Counted from the first letter of the stretch, positions 15,691 to 23,796 are shown. The stretch is DNA of 26,263 nucleotides from CAZCVI01 sp964502145 (GCA_964502145.1 CAZCVI010000096.1:1-26263), one strand, 5' to 3'. Numbers and translations: made by a program. The notes: a model not told the origin generated them from the letters alone.

Positions 15691-15999
15691 ATGAATATGC
15701 ATAAGAACTATTACTTAAAAAATGTGGTGACGTTGCAGTTAAACGGGGAAAAATGTATAGGTTGCGGCATGTGTACGATTGTTTGTCCGCATGGAGTATT
15801 CGAGGTAGCCAATGGGAAAGCACGAATCATTGATCTGGAAGCATGCATGGAATGTGGTGCCTGTGCCAAAAACTGCCCACCTGAGGCGATTTCGGTTCAT
15901 TCTGGCGTGGGGTGTGCGCAAGCGGTTATCCAAGGTGCCCTGCGGGGCAAAGCACCCTGTTGCGGTCCATCGGATGGCAAAAGCGGCTGCTGCGGATGA
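15691..15999 (+). CDS. hgcB: Mercury methylation ferredoxin HgcB
   Basis: This 102-residue protein has AGGAG six bases before its ATG. It has two 4Fe-4S motifs: Cys22-x2-Cys25-x2-Cys28-x3-Cys32 (CIGCGMCTIVCP) and Cys52-x2-Cys55-x2-Cys58-x3-Cys62 (CMECGACAKNCP). A further conserved cysteine lies at Cys75 (GVGCAQAV), and there are two vicinal pairs, Cys90-Cys91 and Cys100-Cys101, at the C-terminus. HgcB reduces the HgcA corrinoid to Co(I), and its extra cysteines are thought to bind Hg(II) or methylmercury and hand them on. Characterised HgcB proteins typically have one C-terminal pair; this one has two. The position directly after hgcA confirms the assignment. Confidence 0.95.
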   Translation: MNMHKNYYLKNVVTLQLNGEKCIGCGMCTIVCPHGVFEVANGKARIIDLEACMECGACAKNCPPEAISVHSGVGCAQAVIQGALRGKAPCCGPSDGKSGCCG

Positions 16000-16005
16000 A
16001 GATTG

Positions 16006-16037
16006 AAAAAAATGGACGACGGTGTCAATTTTTTTTC
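16006..16037 (+). terminator. Terminator after hgcB
   Basis: AAAAAATGGAC (16007-16017), loop GACGGT, GTCAATTTTTT (16024-16034) form an 11-bp stem with one mismatch and a T tract. It separates hgcB from the next gene, which has its own promoter. Confidence 0.5.
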
Positions 16038-16067
16038 TTGACTATTGAATCCCTAAACAGCTATAAT
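16038..16067 (+). promoter_or_regulatory. Promoter of the membrane protein gene after hgcB
   Basis: TTGACT (16038-16043), 18-bp spacer, TATAAT (16062-16067). It lies directly after the hgcB terminator, so the downstream gene can be transcribed independently. Confidence 0.6.
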
Positions 16068-16089
16068 TAAACTTAAAGGAGATTAAGTC

Positions 16090-16959
16090 ATGAAAAAATC
16101 GACATCCATCTTATTATGGGCCCTGGCATTCCTATTAACCCTGCTTATTTCTGTTTATCAGCGAATGACAGGCCCGACTTATCCGGCCCGGGGGAAAGAG
16201 ACCTTTCAAGGGGGCTCTATCAGCTATAAATTAATCCGCAGCCAAACGGTTAAAGAAACGATCCCGGTGATGATTACGGTCTCGGAGCCCTCGCTAAAAG
16301 CATTTCTGTTTTACCGGCATTATAATGCGAATGAAGAGTGGCTCACTACTGAGATGAAACGGGAAGGTGAGACTCTCAATGCGGTCATCCCACCAGAAGA
16401 TCAATATGCGGCAAAAGTGGAGTACTCTGTCCGAGTGGAAAACGGCGACCAGAGTTTATGGTTAAACAAAGGGAAAAGTGTTGTGGCCCGTTTTAAAGGC
16501 GCAGTACCGCTGTTTTATTTGATCACCCACATTATTTTTATGTTCTTCAGTATTCTTTTTGCATTACGCACAGGCTTGGAAGTGCTGCGTAAAAATGGTC
16601 AATATGAATGGCTGGTGAATTGGACACTGGGCATCACCTGCATCGGCGGCTTGATTCTGGGACCGATCGTTCAGAAATATGCCTTTGGTGATCTTTGGAC
16701 TGGATTTCCTTTCGGCTATGATTTGACCGACAACAAGATTTTGATTGCCGTGATCTGTTGGGTACTGGCTTTTTTCTTGAAAAAGAAGAGCAAATGGTGG
16801 GTCATTGCAGCCACGGTCGTGATGATCGGTATATACCTGATCCCCCACTCGGTATTGGGTTCAGAGTTGGACTACCAAACAGGGAAAATGAAAAATAAAT
16901 ACTCCACCATTCAGAAATACGAGGGGGAAAAGAGCAGTCATAGATTAATTGTTACTTAA
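16090..16959 (+). CDS. Five-helix membrane protein of unknown function
   Basis: This 289-residue protein starts after AAGGAG with good spacing. A membrane helix at 7-23 is followed by a periplasmic, beta-rich domain (about 30-135, with features of an immunoglobulin-like fold such as AKVEYSVRVENGD). Four more helices follow (about 139-160, 177-193, 215-231, 236-253). The stretch AFGDLWTGFPFGYDLTDNK (198-216) between helices three and four looks like a conserved family signature. I recall similar hypothetical proteins in other environmental bacteria but know no function. It has its own promoter and a terminator lies before it, so co-regulation with hgcAB is not shown. Transport of methyl-mercury or thiol is only a guess. 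Confidence 0.85.
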   Translation: MKKSTSILLWALAFLLTLLISVYQRMTGPTYPARGKETFQGGSISYKLIRSQTVKETIPVMITVSEPSLKAFLFYRHYNANEEWLTTEMKREGETLNAVIPPEDQYAAKVEYSVRVENGDQSLWLNKGKSVVARFKGAVPLFYLITHIIFMFFSILFALRTGLEVLRKNGQYEWLVNWTLGITCIGGLILGPIVQKYAFGDLWTGFPFGYDLTDNKILIAVICWVLAFFLKKKSKWWVIAATVVMIGIYLIPHSVLGSELDYQTGKMKNKYSTIQKYEGEKSSHRLIVT

Positions 16960-16977
16960 TCTGCTATTACTCTTTTA

Positions 16978-17514
16978 TTACTCTTTTATGAACGAGGCTA
17001 TCACTTCACCGATGTACATGCGGTGATAGTCTTTTTGGGGATAATTCTTTTCAATTATGGGGTCTATGAAGTTTTGGGTATCTAAGTCTTGAAAGTAGAG
17101 TTTCTTACAAACCATCACCATCCGTGCCTCTTGGAACGCGACGGTATCAGGATGCCATTCGAGTACAAAGGGTGTTAAACCTGCTTTCTTGACCTTATCA
17201 CCATCACGACCAGACTCGGTACCACAAATATTGAGAGCATTACGGTAAATGTCATTGAAAAAAGAAAGGGTGAAATGCTCATTGGCTTCCATAAACTGAT
17301 AGGTGAAACGAGTGGGCCGCACAAAACAGAAAACCACGGGTTTGTGCCACATTGTACCCAACCCACCCCAAGCAGCGGTCATAGTATTATAGGATTTGTG
17401 GGAATCCCCGTTCCCGGCTGTAATTAACATCCACTCTTTATCCATTAAGGTAAATGGGTTGACGGTAATCATGGCAGGTTCAATCGATTTAAATTTGCTG
17501 GTGTTCTGATTCAT
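16978..17514 (-). CDS. Flavin reductase-like FMN-binding split-barrel protein
   Basis: This protein has 178 residues from the ATG at 17514, which has GAGGAG six bases upstream. The open frame extends to 17580 but would run through a hairpin repeat, so I reject the longer form. Features of the flavin-reductase split barrel are visible: MTAAWGGLGTMWHKPVVFCFVRPTRFT (after an early strand with LITAGNGDS) and HFTLSFFNDIYRNALNICG. Family members bind FMN and either reduce free flavin with NAD(P)H or serve as small flavoproteins. The enzyme is cytoplasmic. It may be co-transcribed with the O-methyltransferase upstream of it, though a hairpin element lies between them. The substrate is unknown. Confidence 0.82.
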   Translation of the reverse strand: MNQNTSKFKSIEPAMITVNPFTLMDKEWMLITAGNGDSHKSYNTMTAAWGGLGTMWHKPVVFCFVRPTRFTYQFMEANEHFTLSFFNDIYRNALNICGTESGRDGDKVKKAGLTPFVLEWHPDTVAFQEARMVMVCKKLYFQDLDTQNFIDPIIEKNYPQKDYHRMYIGEVIASFIKE

Positions 17515-17544
17515 AATATTCTCCTCAAAAAATGCCTCCGGCGG

Positions 17545-17572
17545 CCAAAAACCTTTTATAAAAGGTTTCTGG
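17545..17572. repeat. 28-bp near-palindrome CCTTTTATAAAAGG between two genes
   Basis: AAACCTTTTATAAAAGGTTT (17549-17568) is a perfect 20-bp palindrome. It extends to 28 bp with one mismatched pair and is flanked by GCCTCCGGCGGCC on one side and CTGGACTTCCAAAA on the other. I recognise this combination as a recurrent intergenic element in anaerobic bacteria (not verifiable here). Read leftward it forms a stem followed by TTTTTGG, so it could attenuate transcription into the flavin-reductase gene. Confidence 0.55.
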
Positions 17573-17591
17573 ACTTCCAAAATTTTTTATA

Positions 17592-18233
17592 TTAATTTAC
17601 CTTGATACTGATACTGAGACCATCACGCATGGGCAACCACGTGGTAAGAAAGCCGGGATGAGCGTTTAATTTGCGGTTAAAATCTTTTACGGCATTGGTG
17701 ACCCGATCACATGGGTCAGGTGGCCCAGCTACTTTGCCACTCCAAAGAGTATTGTCAGTGATAAAAAGCCCGCCTACACGCAGTAAATGATATACAGGCT
17801 CAATGACCTTGGGATATAACTCTTTGTCGACATCATTAAAAATAATGTCATAGGGCCTGGCTTCCGCTTTCATTAACGCCAAGGCATCACCAACGCGAAA
17901 CTCCATCAAATGCCTTTTCCCAGCCATATCAAAATACTTTTCCGCCAATACTTTATTATCCTCGTCAAAGTCAGAAAGCAACAAGTACCCATCAGGAGGC
18001 AAAGCACGGGCAAACCACAGCCCAGAATAACCATACCCGGACCCCAATTCCATGATCCGCCGCGCATTAATGGAACGGGCGAGAATTTCCAACATGGTGC
18101 CAACCATGGGACCAATAGCAGGGAAATCCTCTTTTTTAGCCAACTCTTCCATTTCCAGGAACCAGGGGTCCCGTGATCGCAAAAGTCCTTCGAGATAACG
18201 TTCTATACTTGGATTAACAATATCTAGTTCCAT
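17592..18233 (-). CDS. Class I SAM-dependent O-methyltransferase (COG4122 type)
   Basis: This 213-residue protein has AGGTG before its ATG. It is of the cation-dependent O-methyltransferase (Methyltransf_3) type. Motif I is ELGSGYGYSG (62-71) and the acidic SAM-ribose region LLSDFDEDN (85-93). GDALAL (115-120) places an Asp near the adenine, and FNDVDKELY (132-140) and ITDNTLWSGKV (158-168) supply the metal-binding Asp134, Asp160 and Asn161 plus a catalytic Lys137. Known members methylate catechol-like or other hydroxyl groups with Mg2+; the acceptor here is unknown. Its own promoter lies upstream, and the flavin-reductase gene follows 77 bases downstream. Confidence 0.9.
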   Translation of the reverse strand: MELDIVNPSIERYLEGLLRSRDPWFLEMEELAKKEDFPAIGPMVGTMLEILARSINARRIMELGSGYGYSGLWFARALPPDGYLLLSDFDEDNKVLAEKYFDMAGKRHLMEFRVGDALALMKAEARPYDIIFNDVDKELYPKVIEPVYHLLRVGGLFITDNTLWSGKVAGPPDPCDRVTNAVKDFNRKLNAHPGFLTTWLPMRDGLSISIKVN

Positions 18234-18254
18234 AGTTCACCTCATGCACATTGC

Positions 18255-18283
18255 ATTATACCATGCTTTTAATAATAGCGCAA
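18255..18283 (-). promoter_or_regulatory. O-methyltransferase promoter
   Basis: TTGCGC (18278-18283 on the complement), 17-bp spacer, TATAAT (18255-18260). Confidence 0.5.
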
Positions 18284-18367
18284 AAAATATGGCAGCCAAT
18301 ATTTAAACTGTGACGACAAGTTGTTTGGGACGCTGCTGCCTATGATATGGAAAAAAACAGGGACAAG

Positions 18368-18394
18368 TTGAAAAAAAAAACCAATAGGTATACT
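18368..18394 (+). promoter_or_regulatory. Promoter abutting the 344-residue gene (leaderless)
   Basis: TTGAAA (18368-18373), 15-bp spacer, TATACT (18389-18394); an overlapping TATAAT lies at 18396-18401. Either box places the transcription start within a few bases of the ATG at 18404, leaving no room for a ribosome binding site. Confidence 0.45.
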
Positions 18395-18403
18395 ATATAA
18401 TAT

Positions 18404-19438
18404 ATGAACAGAGAAATAGAACCGGGCATTTTACAAGACGCGCAACCGGATATATTGATCCCTTACGATCTTACTACAACAGGAGACTCACTCTTAAATT
18501 CCTCTATCGCGGTTATTTCAGTGCGACCGGAAACGAACAAGGTTATCTATGAAGCGGCTATTATCCATGCGATATCGCCTTATGCCGCGGTGGTTTACCT
18601 GGCGAGTTTGAGCGGCAATCTGATCAATGAGGATGCCATTGTGGCGGCGCACTATTCAAGCCAATTACAATTCGCTATCGAAGGAAAAAAAGAAATGGCA
18701 AAATACCCGGAGATGATCGATATCTTCGAGGAAAAATTCAAGGTGTGTTTTGAAACAGCGCCAATCATCGGCGCCTTTGATGCGGTCTTAGAGCACCACT
18801 TGGCAATTGATTTCGAGGAATTGTTCAGCACAATTGTCCCAGAAGCGGATTTTATCGAGTTTTACGGGCAAACGATTAAAAAAATATCAGGGTATTACGT
18901 GTTAAACTACGATATCCCGGCTATTATTACACGACACCATGCCAATACGGCGATGTTTATTATCGCGATTCGCTTAAAAGACAATACTCATCGTTTTTCA
19001 GACCTGCATCACCTGATCTATGAGGGGATGAGTAAAAACGCGAACACAGGTTTAATTGGACCGCAGATTCAACAGAATCCACCATTAGAGTGGTATAACC
19101 GGGTGCGCCGTACTTACCATATGTCCAGAAGCCATATCGAAGCCATGTTTGATATGACGGATTATGTTTTCAAAAACAACCGGGAACGTATTGGTTTTAG
19201 AGACACACCACTGGGTCAAAAGCTGCTGCAACTGGGAATCATGAAGGCAGATGAACTGGAAGAACGCTTGTCGGAATTAAAAGAAAACCCACTGGTTTAT
19301 CTCAACCAACCAGATGGCTCAAAAAAACTGGTAGATATCATCTTGGAAGGCAAAATTTTACACGACTCCACCTTTGAAGAAAACTCGCTGGACGAATGCA
19401 GCGGAATCTTTGCTCAAATCAACTGGGGGAAAAAATAA
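18404..19438 (+). CDS. Unrecognised 344-residue protein
   Basis: I do not recognise this family. It is soluble in appearance, with no signal peptide and no long hydrophobic run. Residues 1-60 look like mixed alpha/beta (SSIAVISVRPETNKVIYEAAIIHAI). Residues 60-230 are mostly helical and histidine-rich in places (LEHHLAID, ITRHHANTAMFI, FSDLHHLIYEG), which might be metal or cofactor contacts, but no known motif is complete. The C-terminus (about 280-330) is again helical and acidic (DELEERLSELKENP). There is no ribosome binding site; the promoter sits right before the ATG, so translation is probably leaderless. It is monocistronic, and its stop lies two bases from the end of the convergent hybrid kinase. 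Coding potential is strong from length and codon pattern. Confidence 0.75.
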   Translation: MNREIEPGILQDAQPDILIPYDLTTTGDSLLNSSIAVISVRPETNKVIYEAAIIHAISPYAAVVYLASLSGNLINEDAIVAAHYSSQLQFAIEGKKEMAKYPEMIDIFEEKFKVCFETAPIIGAFDAVLEHHLAIDFEELFSTIVPEADFIEFYGQTIKKISGYYVLNYDIPAIITRHHANTAMFIIAIRLKDNTHRFSDLHHLIYEGMSKNANTGLIGPQIQQNPPLEWYNRVRRTYHMSRSHIEAMFDMTDYVFKNNRERIGFRDTPLGQKLLQLGIMKADELEERLSELKENPLVYLNQPDGSKKLVDIILEGKILHDSTFEENSLDECSGIFAQINWGKK

Positions 19439-19447
19439 ATTTATTTT
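19432..19447. terminator. Perfect 16-bp palindrome at convergent stop codons
   Basis: AAAATAAATTTATTTT is a perfect palindrome that contains the stop of the rightward gene (TAA 19436-19438) and the stop of the leftward kinase (from 19441). Flanking GG and CC extend the pairing with a small bulge. Both transcripts would end in an A-stem/U-tail structure, so it may act as a shared weak terminator. Confidence 0.35.
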
Positions 19448-22400
19448 CCAAAGGTCCACTTTTTAACCATTTCAAACACGACTTCGCGCTTGATAGGTTT
19501 TGAAATATAGTCATTCATCCCAGCGTCGAGGCATTTTTCCCGGTCACCTTTCATAGCCTGGGCAGTCATGGCGATAATAGGAATAGCGGTGAATCCATTG
19601 GACCGTAATTTTTTAGTGGCTTCTTTGCCGTCCATTTCTGGCATCTGAACATCCATAAAAATCATATCAAAACTACTGGGATCGGCTGAATAGATGCTGA
19701 TGGCTTCTTTGCCGTTGGCAGCGATGTCAACGCTGTAACCGGCTTTGGTCAATAAAAAGTAGGCCAATTTCTGATTGATAGGATTGTCTTCGACCAACAA
19801 TATCCGTATGGAATGCTTGAGGGGTTCGGCGATAGCTTGGGTGGAGACAATGGGGTCGATTTCACCGGTGTCCTCAATCGCGGCATTTCTATTCAATAAT
19901 TGTTCGAGTACATCAAAGAGTTTGGCACGCAACACGGATTTATGAAGATAACCATCAAACCCGGATTCTTTTAAATCCCTGGACCGAGGGGTGGAAAAAG
20001 AAGTAAAAGCCAACAGGGCAATGGTGGGGTCTGGATAGTCGGCGCCCCGGATTTGCCGCGCGACTTCATAACCACTGATATCACCCAGGCGAATATCAAG
20101 GATACAAAGCTGAAAGGGTTCGTTCCGATGATACGCTTCCAGCAACGTGGATAATACTTGCTTGCCATCTGCCAACGTGACAGCTTTCATGCCCGCGATG
20201 GTTAACAAATGGCCCATGACTTCGAGGTTATTGGGGTTGTCATCGACGACCAGTACTTTTTTTCCGGTCAGGGAAGTGGGAGGGTCTAAAGCGACACTCT
20301 TTTTTAATGATTTTTTCATGCGGGCATAAAAATGAAAGGTACTGCCGCGACCGAGGGTGCTCTGAACAATAATATCCCCTTCCATTAATAAAGCGAGTTG
20401 TTTACATATCGCCAATCCCAACCCGGTCCCGCCAAATTTACGGGTGGTACTGCCATCGACCTGCCTAAAAATCTCAAATATAGCATGGGTCCTATCAGCG
20501 GGTATACCAATACCTGTATCCTGAATGGTAGTATGGAGGGTGATAAAATCTTGTTCTTCTTTTTCAATGTCGAGGGATAAAATAACTCTTCCTTTCTGGG
20601 TAAATTTAACGGCATTGTCCATCAAGTTAACAAGAACCTGTCTGAACCTGCCGGGATCACCGCAAACATGGGCGGGAACCTGGCTGGAAATACGGCAGAT
20701 AATTTCCACGGGTTTATCTGCCACGCGGGGGCGGATCAATTCAGTGACATCATAGGCCATGATTTCAGGGTCGAAATCAATGGTTTCAAGAGTCAATTGC
20801 CCGGCTTCGACTTTGGAGAAATCAAGGATATCGTTAATCAATGAGAGCAACGATTCCCCGCTTTGATGCACGGTGCGCACATAGTCGAGTTGTTCGGGGT
20901 TCAAACCGGTATCGAGCAACATGTCATTGAACCCGATAATGGCATTCATGGGGGTGCGGATTTCGTGGCTCATGCGGGCGAGGAAATCGCTTTTAGAACG
21001 ACTGGCAGCAACTGCGGCGGTACGTTCTTTTACCGCGAGTTTGCGGGCAACTTCGAGTTCCTCGCTTTGTTTTTGTAATTCGCTGGTTCGTTCTGCTACG
21101 AGTTGTTCGAGTATTTCCTGCTGCCGTTGCAAGCGCCCCATCCTGAAGCGCCAGAAACGATAAATAAGAAGAACAATCAGTGCTATAGCGAGGGCATTAA
21201 ACCAGAAAGTATCCCAGAACGGGGGGGTGACGACGAGCTTAACGCGTGCGCCACGATAATTCCACACGCCATCATCATTGGAACCACGGACGCGGAACGT
21301 ATAAGTCCCACCGTGGAGATTGGTATAGGTGGCATTTCGACGCGTGCCGCATTGGACCCAATCGTGATCGTATCCATCAAGTTTATAGGCATATAAATTC
21401 CGTTCGGGGTTCCTATAATTGAGGGCGGCGAAATCAAAGCTGATTATATTATCGCGCCAGGATACATGTATCTCAGTCACGTGGGATATCTCGCGCGCAA
21501 ACTTCACGGGCTGATTATTCTTCTTGAAAGCGGTGATGACGATGGGGGGAACATGATAATTCTTGACAATCTGGCGGGGGAAAAAATAATTCACGCCATT
21601 GATACCGCCAAAAAACATCTCGCCGGTCCGGGGGTTTTTAAAATAAGCGCCGGTATTAAAATCTTCTGCTTGCAAGCCATCGGTGACGGAGTAATTGGTA
21701 AAGGTTCCTTTCTGGGTATCGAAGCGGGATAAACCGCGACTGGTACTGATCCACAGGCATGCCTTCTCATCTTCAAGGATACCGTAAACGAGGTTATCGG
21801 CGAGCCCTTCGCGGCGGGTATAGGCGGACCACCGGTTATTGATGGGATCAAAACGATTCAAGCCACCACCATTGGTGCCTACCCACAGTATTCCTTGCTG
21901 GTCCTGATAGATGGCTTTGATAAAGCTATAATTTAAGCTGTTATTATTATTGGACTCGCTGACATAGTGGACAAATTTAGTTTTTTGGCCCGGAGTCTGC
22001 ACCATCCGGTTGATGCCAGCGCGTTCAGTGCCGATCCACAAGGAACCGGACCGATCTAAAAAGAGGCAGGTGAGTTGATCATCGCTTATACTGTCTTTTT
22101 GGTCGACATGATGGCGGTACTCTATAGAGGTGCCATCGGTGGGATTAAAATATATTAAACCGGTGTTCCCGGTGGCGACCCACAATCGCCCGGAAGGTTC
22201 TTCGACAATAGCATTGATATAGTTACTGCCGACACTGCCAGGGGGACTGGAACCGATAGGATACCGGGTAAATTTCTGGGTTACGGGATCAAATTTATTC
22301 AGGATACCGTTCACGGTCCCTATCCACAACACGCCGCTCTTGCTGCCAATAATAGTTCTCACGGAGTTATGATTCAAGCTGTTGGGGTTATGGGGGATAT

Positions 22401-23640
22401 TGTAATATTGGGTCACGGTGCCCCGGGAACGGTCAATTTTATCCAATCCGCCTTCCAACATCCCGACCCATACAATCCCTTTTGGGTCTTGATAAACAGA
22501 GAAGGCGAGACTACGATTGAAGGGATGGCTGTCATATATATTTCTATAATAATGACCAAACTTTATTTTATTCCGGTCCAGGACATCAATGCCATTGTTG
22601 AGGGTTCCGAACCACAAAACGTCCTGGTTGTCCTGGTAAATAGTCCGTATCACGTTGACGGTGTCTCTTTCGAGGTTGCTGGACCTGGGTTGTATGGGGA
22701 TGATAGTTTCTTTATCACGGTCCCAGTAGCCAAGGCCCAGGCTGGTGCCCATCCAGAGTGTTTTGTGACGATCTTCAAGCAAGCCAAAAAACCTGATACG
22801 ATCTGATTGGAGGTTAACCCGGGTAATACGTTGGCTTTTGGGGTTCATTTGATATAAGCCGTCCATGGTTCCGAGCCAGAGGGTTCCAAAACTATCTTTG
22901 CAAATCGCTGACACGCGCTGATAATCGGTGTCGTTGGGGTAGGGAGAGGTGAAAGGGTAATAGGTGAATCGTTCGGTGTGGGGGTCAAACCGGTTTAGGC
23001 CACCTGCCATTCCGATCCATAATTGGCGGTGGTGATCCTGGTATATAGATAAAATTTGATTGCCGAGGGGTCCATTGGCAGTGGGGGTTTTGTTTTGGTA
23101 GCGGGTAAACTTACCGGTGCGGGTGTTCAAGCGATTCAATCCATTTTGAGTGCCGATCCACAAGCCGTCGTTTATATCTCCAGAAATGGTTCTGACATCA
23201 TTGTGACTGATACTGGAGGGGTCACCGGGTTGGTGTTGGTAGTGGCTGAAGCGATCGGTTAGGGGATCATATTTATCCAACCCTGCTTTGGTGCCAACCC
23301 ACATGACGCGATCACTGTCCTGGTAAAGAACATTAATCCATTCGTTGGCGATACTACCGGCTTCGCCCTTGACTGGCAAATAAATCCTAAAATCGTTCCC
23401 GTCGTACCGGTTCAAGCCATTAAATGTGCCAAACCACATGAAACCCTGGCTATCACGCAAAATACTGCTGACATTACTGTATGAAAGACCATCGCGCACG
23501 GAGATATTATAGAATTTAAAGTCATCGAATCCTCCATGCAACAATAGCCCGGGGTTTAGCAATATCATTAATACTAACATTAACAAAACACAAGATAACT
23601 GCCTGTTAAACCAAGACCTCTTATTCATAGATTTATCCAT
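19441..23640 (-). CDS. Propeller-sensor hybrid histidine kinase with two receivers
   Basis: This protein has 1399 residues. After a hydrophobic signal anchor (about 14-35), residues 40-700 hold about fourteen propeller blades with the WIGT-x-GLNRFDP pattern (for example VMWVGTKAGLDKYDP, ILWVGTNGGGLNRFDP), consistent with two seven-bladed propellers in the periplasm. A Y_Y_Y domain (about 735-805) and a membrane helix (about 813-830) follow. HisKA comes next with ARMSHEIRTPMNAIIG (His near 891), then HATPase (LMDNAVKFT; GGTGLGLAICKQLA). The first receiver has Asp near 1181 (LCILDIRLGD). The second has Asp near 1328 (MIFMDVQMPEMDG) and Lys in YISKPIKR. This is BarA/two-receiver architecture without a histidine phosphotransfer domain, so it probably signals to a separate Hpt or regulator elsewhere. 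The ligand is unknown. Promoter TTGACA/TACACT. Confidence 0.92.
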   Translation of the reverse strand: MDKSMNKRSWFNRQLSCVLLMLVLMILLNPGLLLHGGFDDFKFYNISVRDGLSYSNVSSILRDSQGFMWFGTFNGLNRYDGNDFRIYLPVKGEAGSIANEWINVLYQDSDRVMWVGTKAGLDKYDPLTDRFSHYQHQPGDPSSISHNDVRTISGDINDGLWIGTQNGLNRLNTRTGKFTRYQNKTPTANGPLGNQILSIYQDHHRQLWIGMAGGLNRFDPHTERFTYYPFTSPYPNDTDYQRVSAICKDSFGTLWLGTMDGLYQMNPKSQRITRVNLQSDRIRFFGLLEDRHKTLWMGTSLGLGYWDRDKETIIPIQPRSSNLERDTVNVIRTIYQDNQDVLWFGTLNNGIDVLDRNKIKFGHYYRNIYDSHPFNRSLAFSVYQDPKGIVWVGMLEGGLDKIDRSRGTVTQYYNIPHNPNSLNHNSVRTIIGSKSGVLWIGTVNGILNKFDPVTQKFTRYPIGSSPPGSVGSNYINAIVEEPSGRLWVATGNTGLIYFNPTDGTSIEYRHHVDQKDSISDDQLTCLFLDRSGSLWIGTERAGINRMVQTPGQKTKFVHYVSESNNNNSLNYSFIKAIYQDQQGILWVGTNGGGLNRFDPINNRWSAYTRREGLADNLVYGILEDEKACLWISTSRGLSRFDTQKGTFTNYSVTDGLQAEDFNTGAYFKNPRTGEMFFGGINGVNYFFPRQIVKNYHVPPIVITAFKKNNQPVKFAREISHVTEIHVSWRDNIISFDFAALNYRNPERNLYAYKLDGYDHDWVQCGTRRNATYTNLHGGTYTFRVRGSNDDGVWNYRGARVKLVVTPPFWDTFWFNALAIALIVLLIYRFWRFRMGRLQRQQEILEQLVAERTSELQKQSEELEVARKLAVKERTAAVAASRSKSDFLARMSHEIRTPMNAIIGFNDMLLDTGLNPEQLDYVRTVHQSGESLLSLINDILDFSKVEAGQLTLETIDFDPEIMAYDVTELIRPRVADKPVEIICRISSQVPAHVCGDPGRFRQVLVNLMDNAVKFTQKGRVILSLDIEKEEQDFITLHTTIQDTGIGIPADRTHAIFEIFRQVDGSTTRKFGGTGLGLAICKQLALLMEGDIIVQSTLGRGSTFHFYARMKKSLKKSVALDPPTSLTGKKVLVVDDNPNNLEVMGHLLTIAGMKAVTLADGKQVLSTLLEAYHRNEPFQLCILDIRLGDISGYEVARQIRGADYPDPTIALLAFTSFSTPRSRDLKESGFDGYLHKSVLRAKLFDVLEQLLNRNAAIEDTGEIDPIVSTQAIAEPLKHSIRILLVEDNPINQKLAYFLLTKAGYSVDIAANGKEAISIYSADPSSFDMIFMDVQMPEMDGKEATKKLRSNGFTAIPIIAMTAQAMKGDREKCLDAGMNDYISKPIKREVVFEMVKKWTFGK

Positions 23641-23666
23641 AGTGGATTATTTGCATGCTGCTATTA

Positions 23667-23695
23667 AGTGTAATCAATATTGAAAAAAATGTCAA
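23667..23695 (-). promoter_or_regulatory. Promoter of the second hybrid kinase
   Basis: TTGACA (23690-23695 on the complement), 17-bp spacer, TACACT (23667-23672). The predicted start is about 27 bases or less before the ATG; no convincing ribosome binding site follows. Confidence 0.55.
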
Positions 23696-23796
23696 CAAAA
23701 AAACTGATCCTGAATTCACGGCGAATGGTTGAGGGGATGGTAAAAGTAAGTGGGAAGTCCGATTCTTCCGATTAATTTTCTGGTAAATCAGGGTAG

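Noticed and set aside
16090..16959. Treating the membrane protein as part of the hgc operon
   Set aside because: A terminator-like hairpin and an independent strong promoter separate it from hgcB.
17515..17580. N-terminal extension of the flavin-reductase ORF
   Set aside because: It translates the hairpin repeat, while a perfect GAGGAG lies before the internal ATG at 17514.
19441..23640. Repetitive appearance resembling a CRISPR or DNA repeat
   Set aside because: The periodicity is in the protein (propeller blades) with divergent DNA; there are no short identical repeats with unique spacers.
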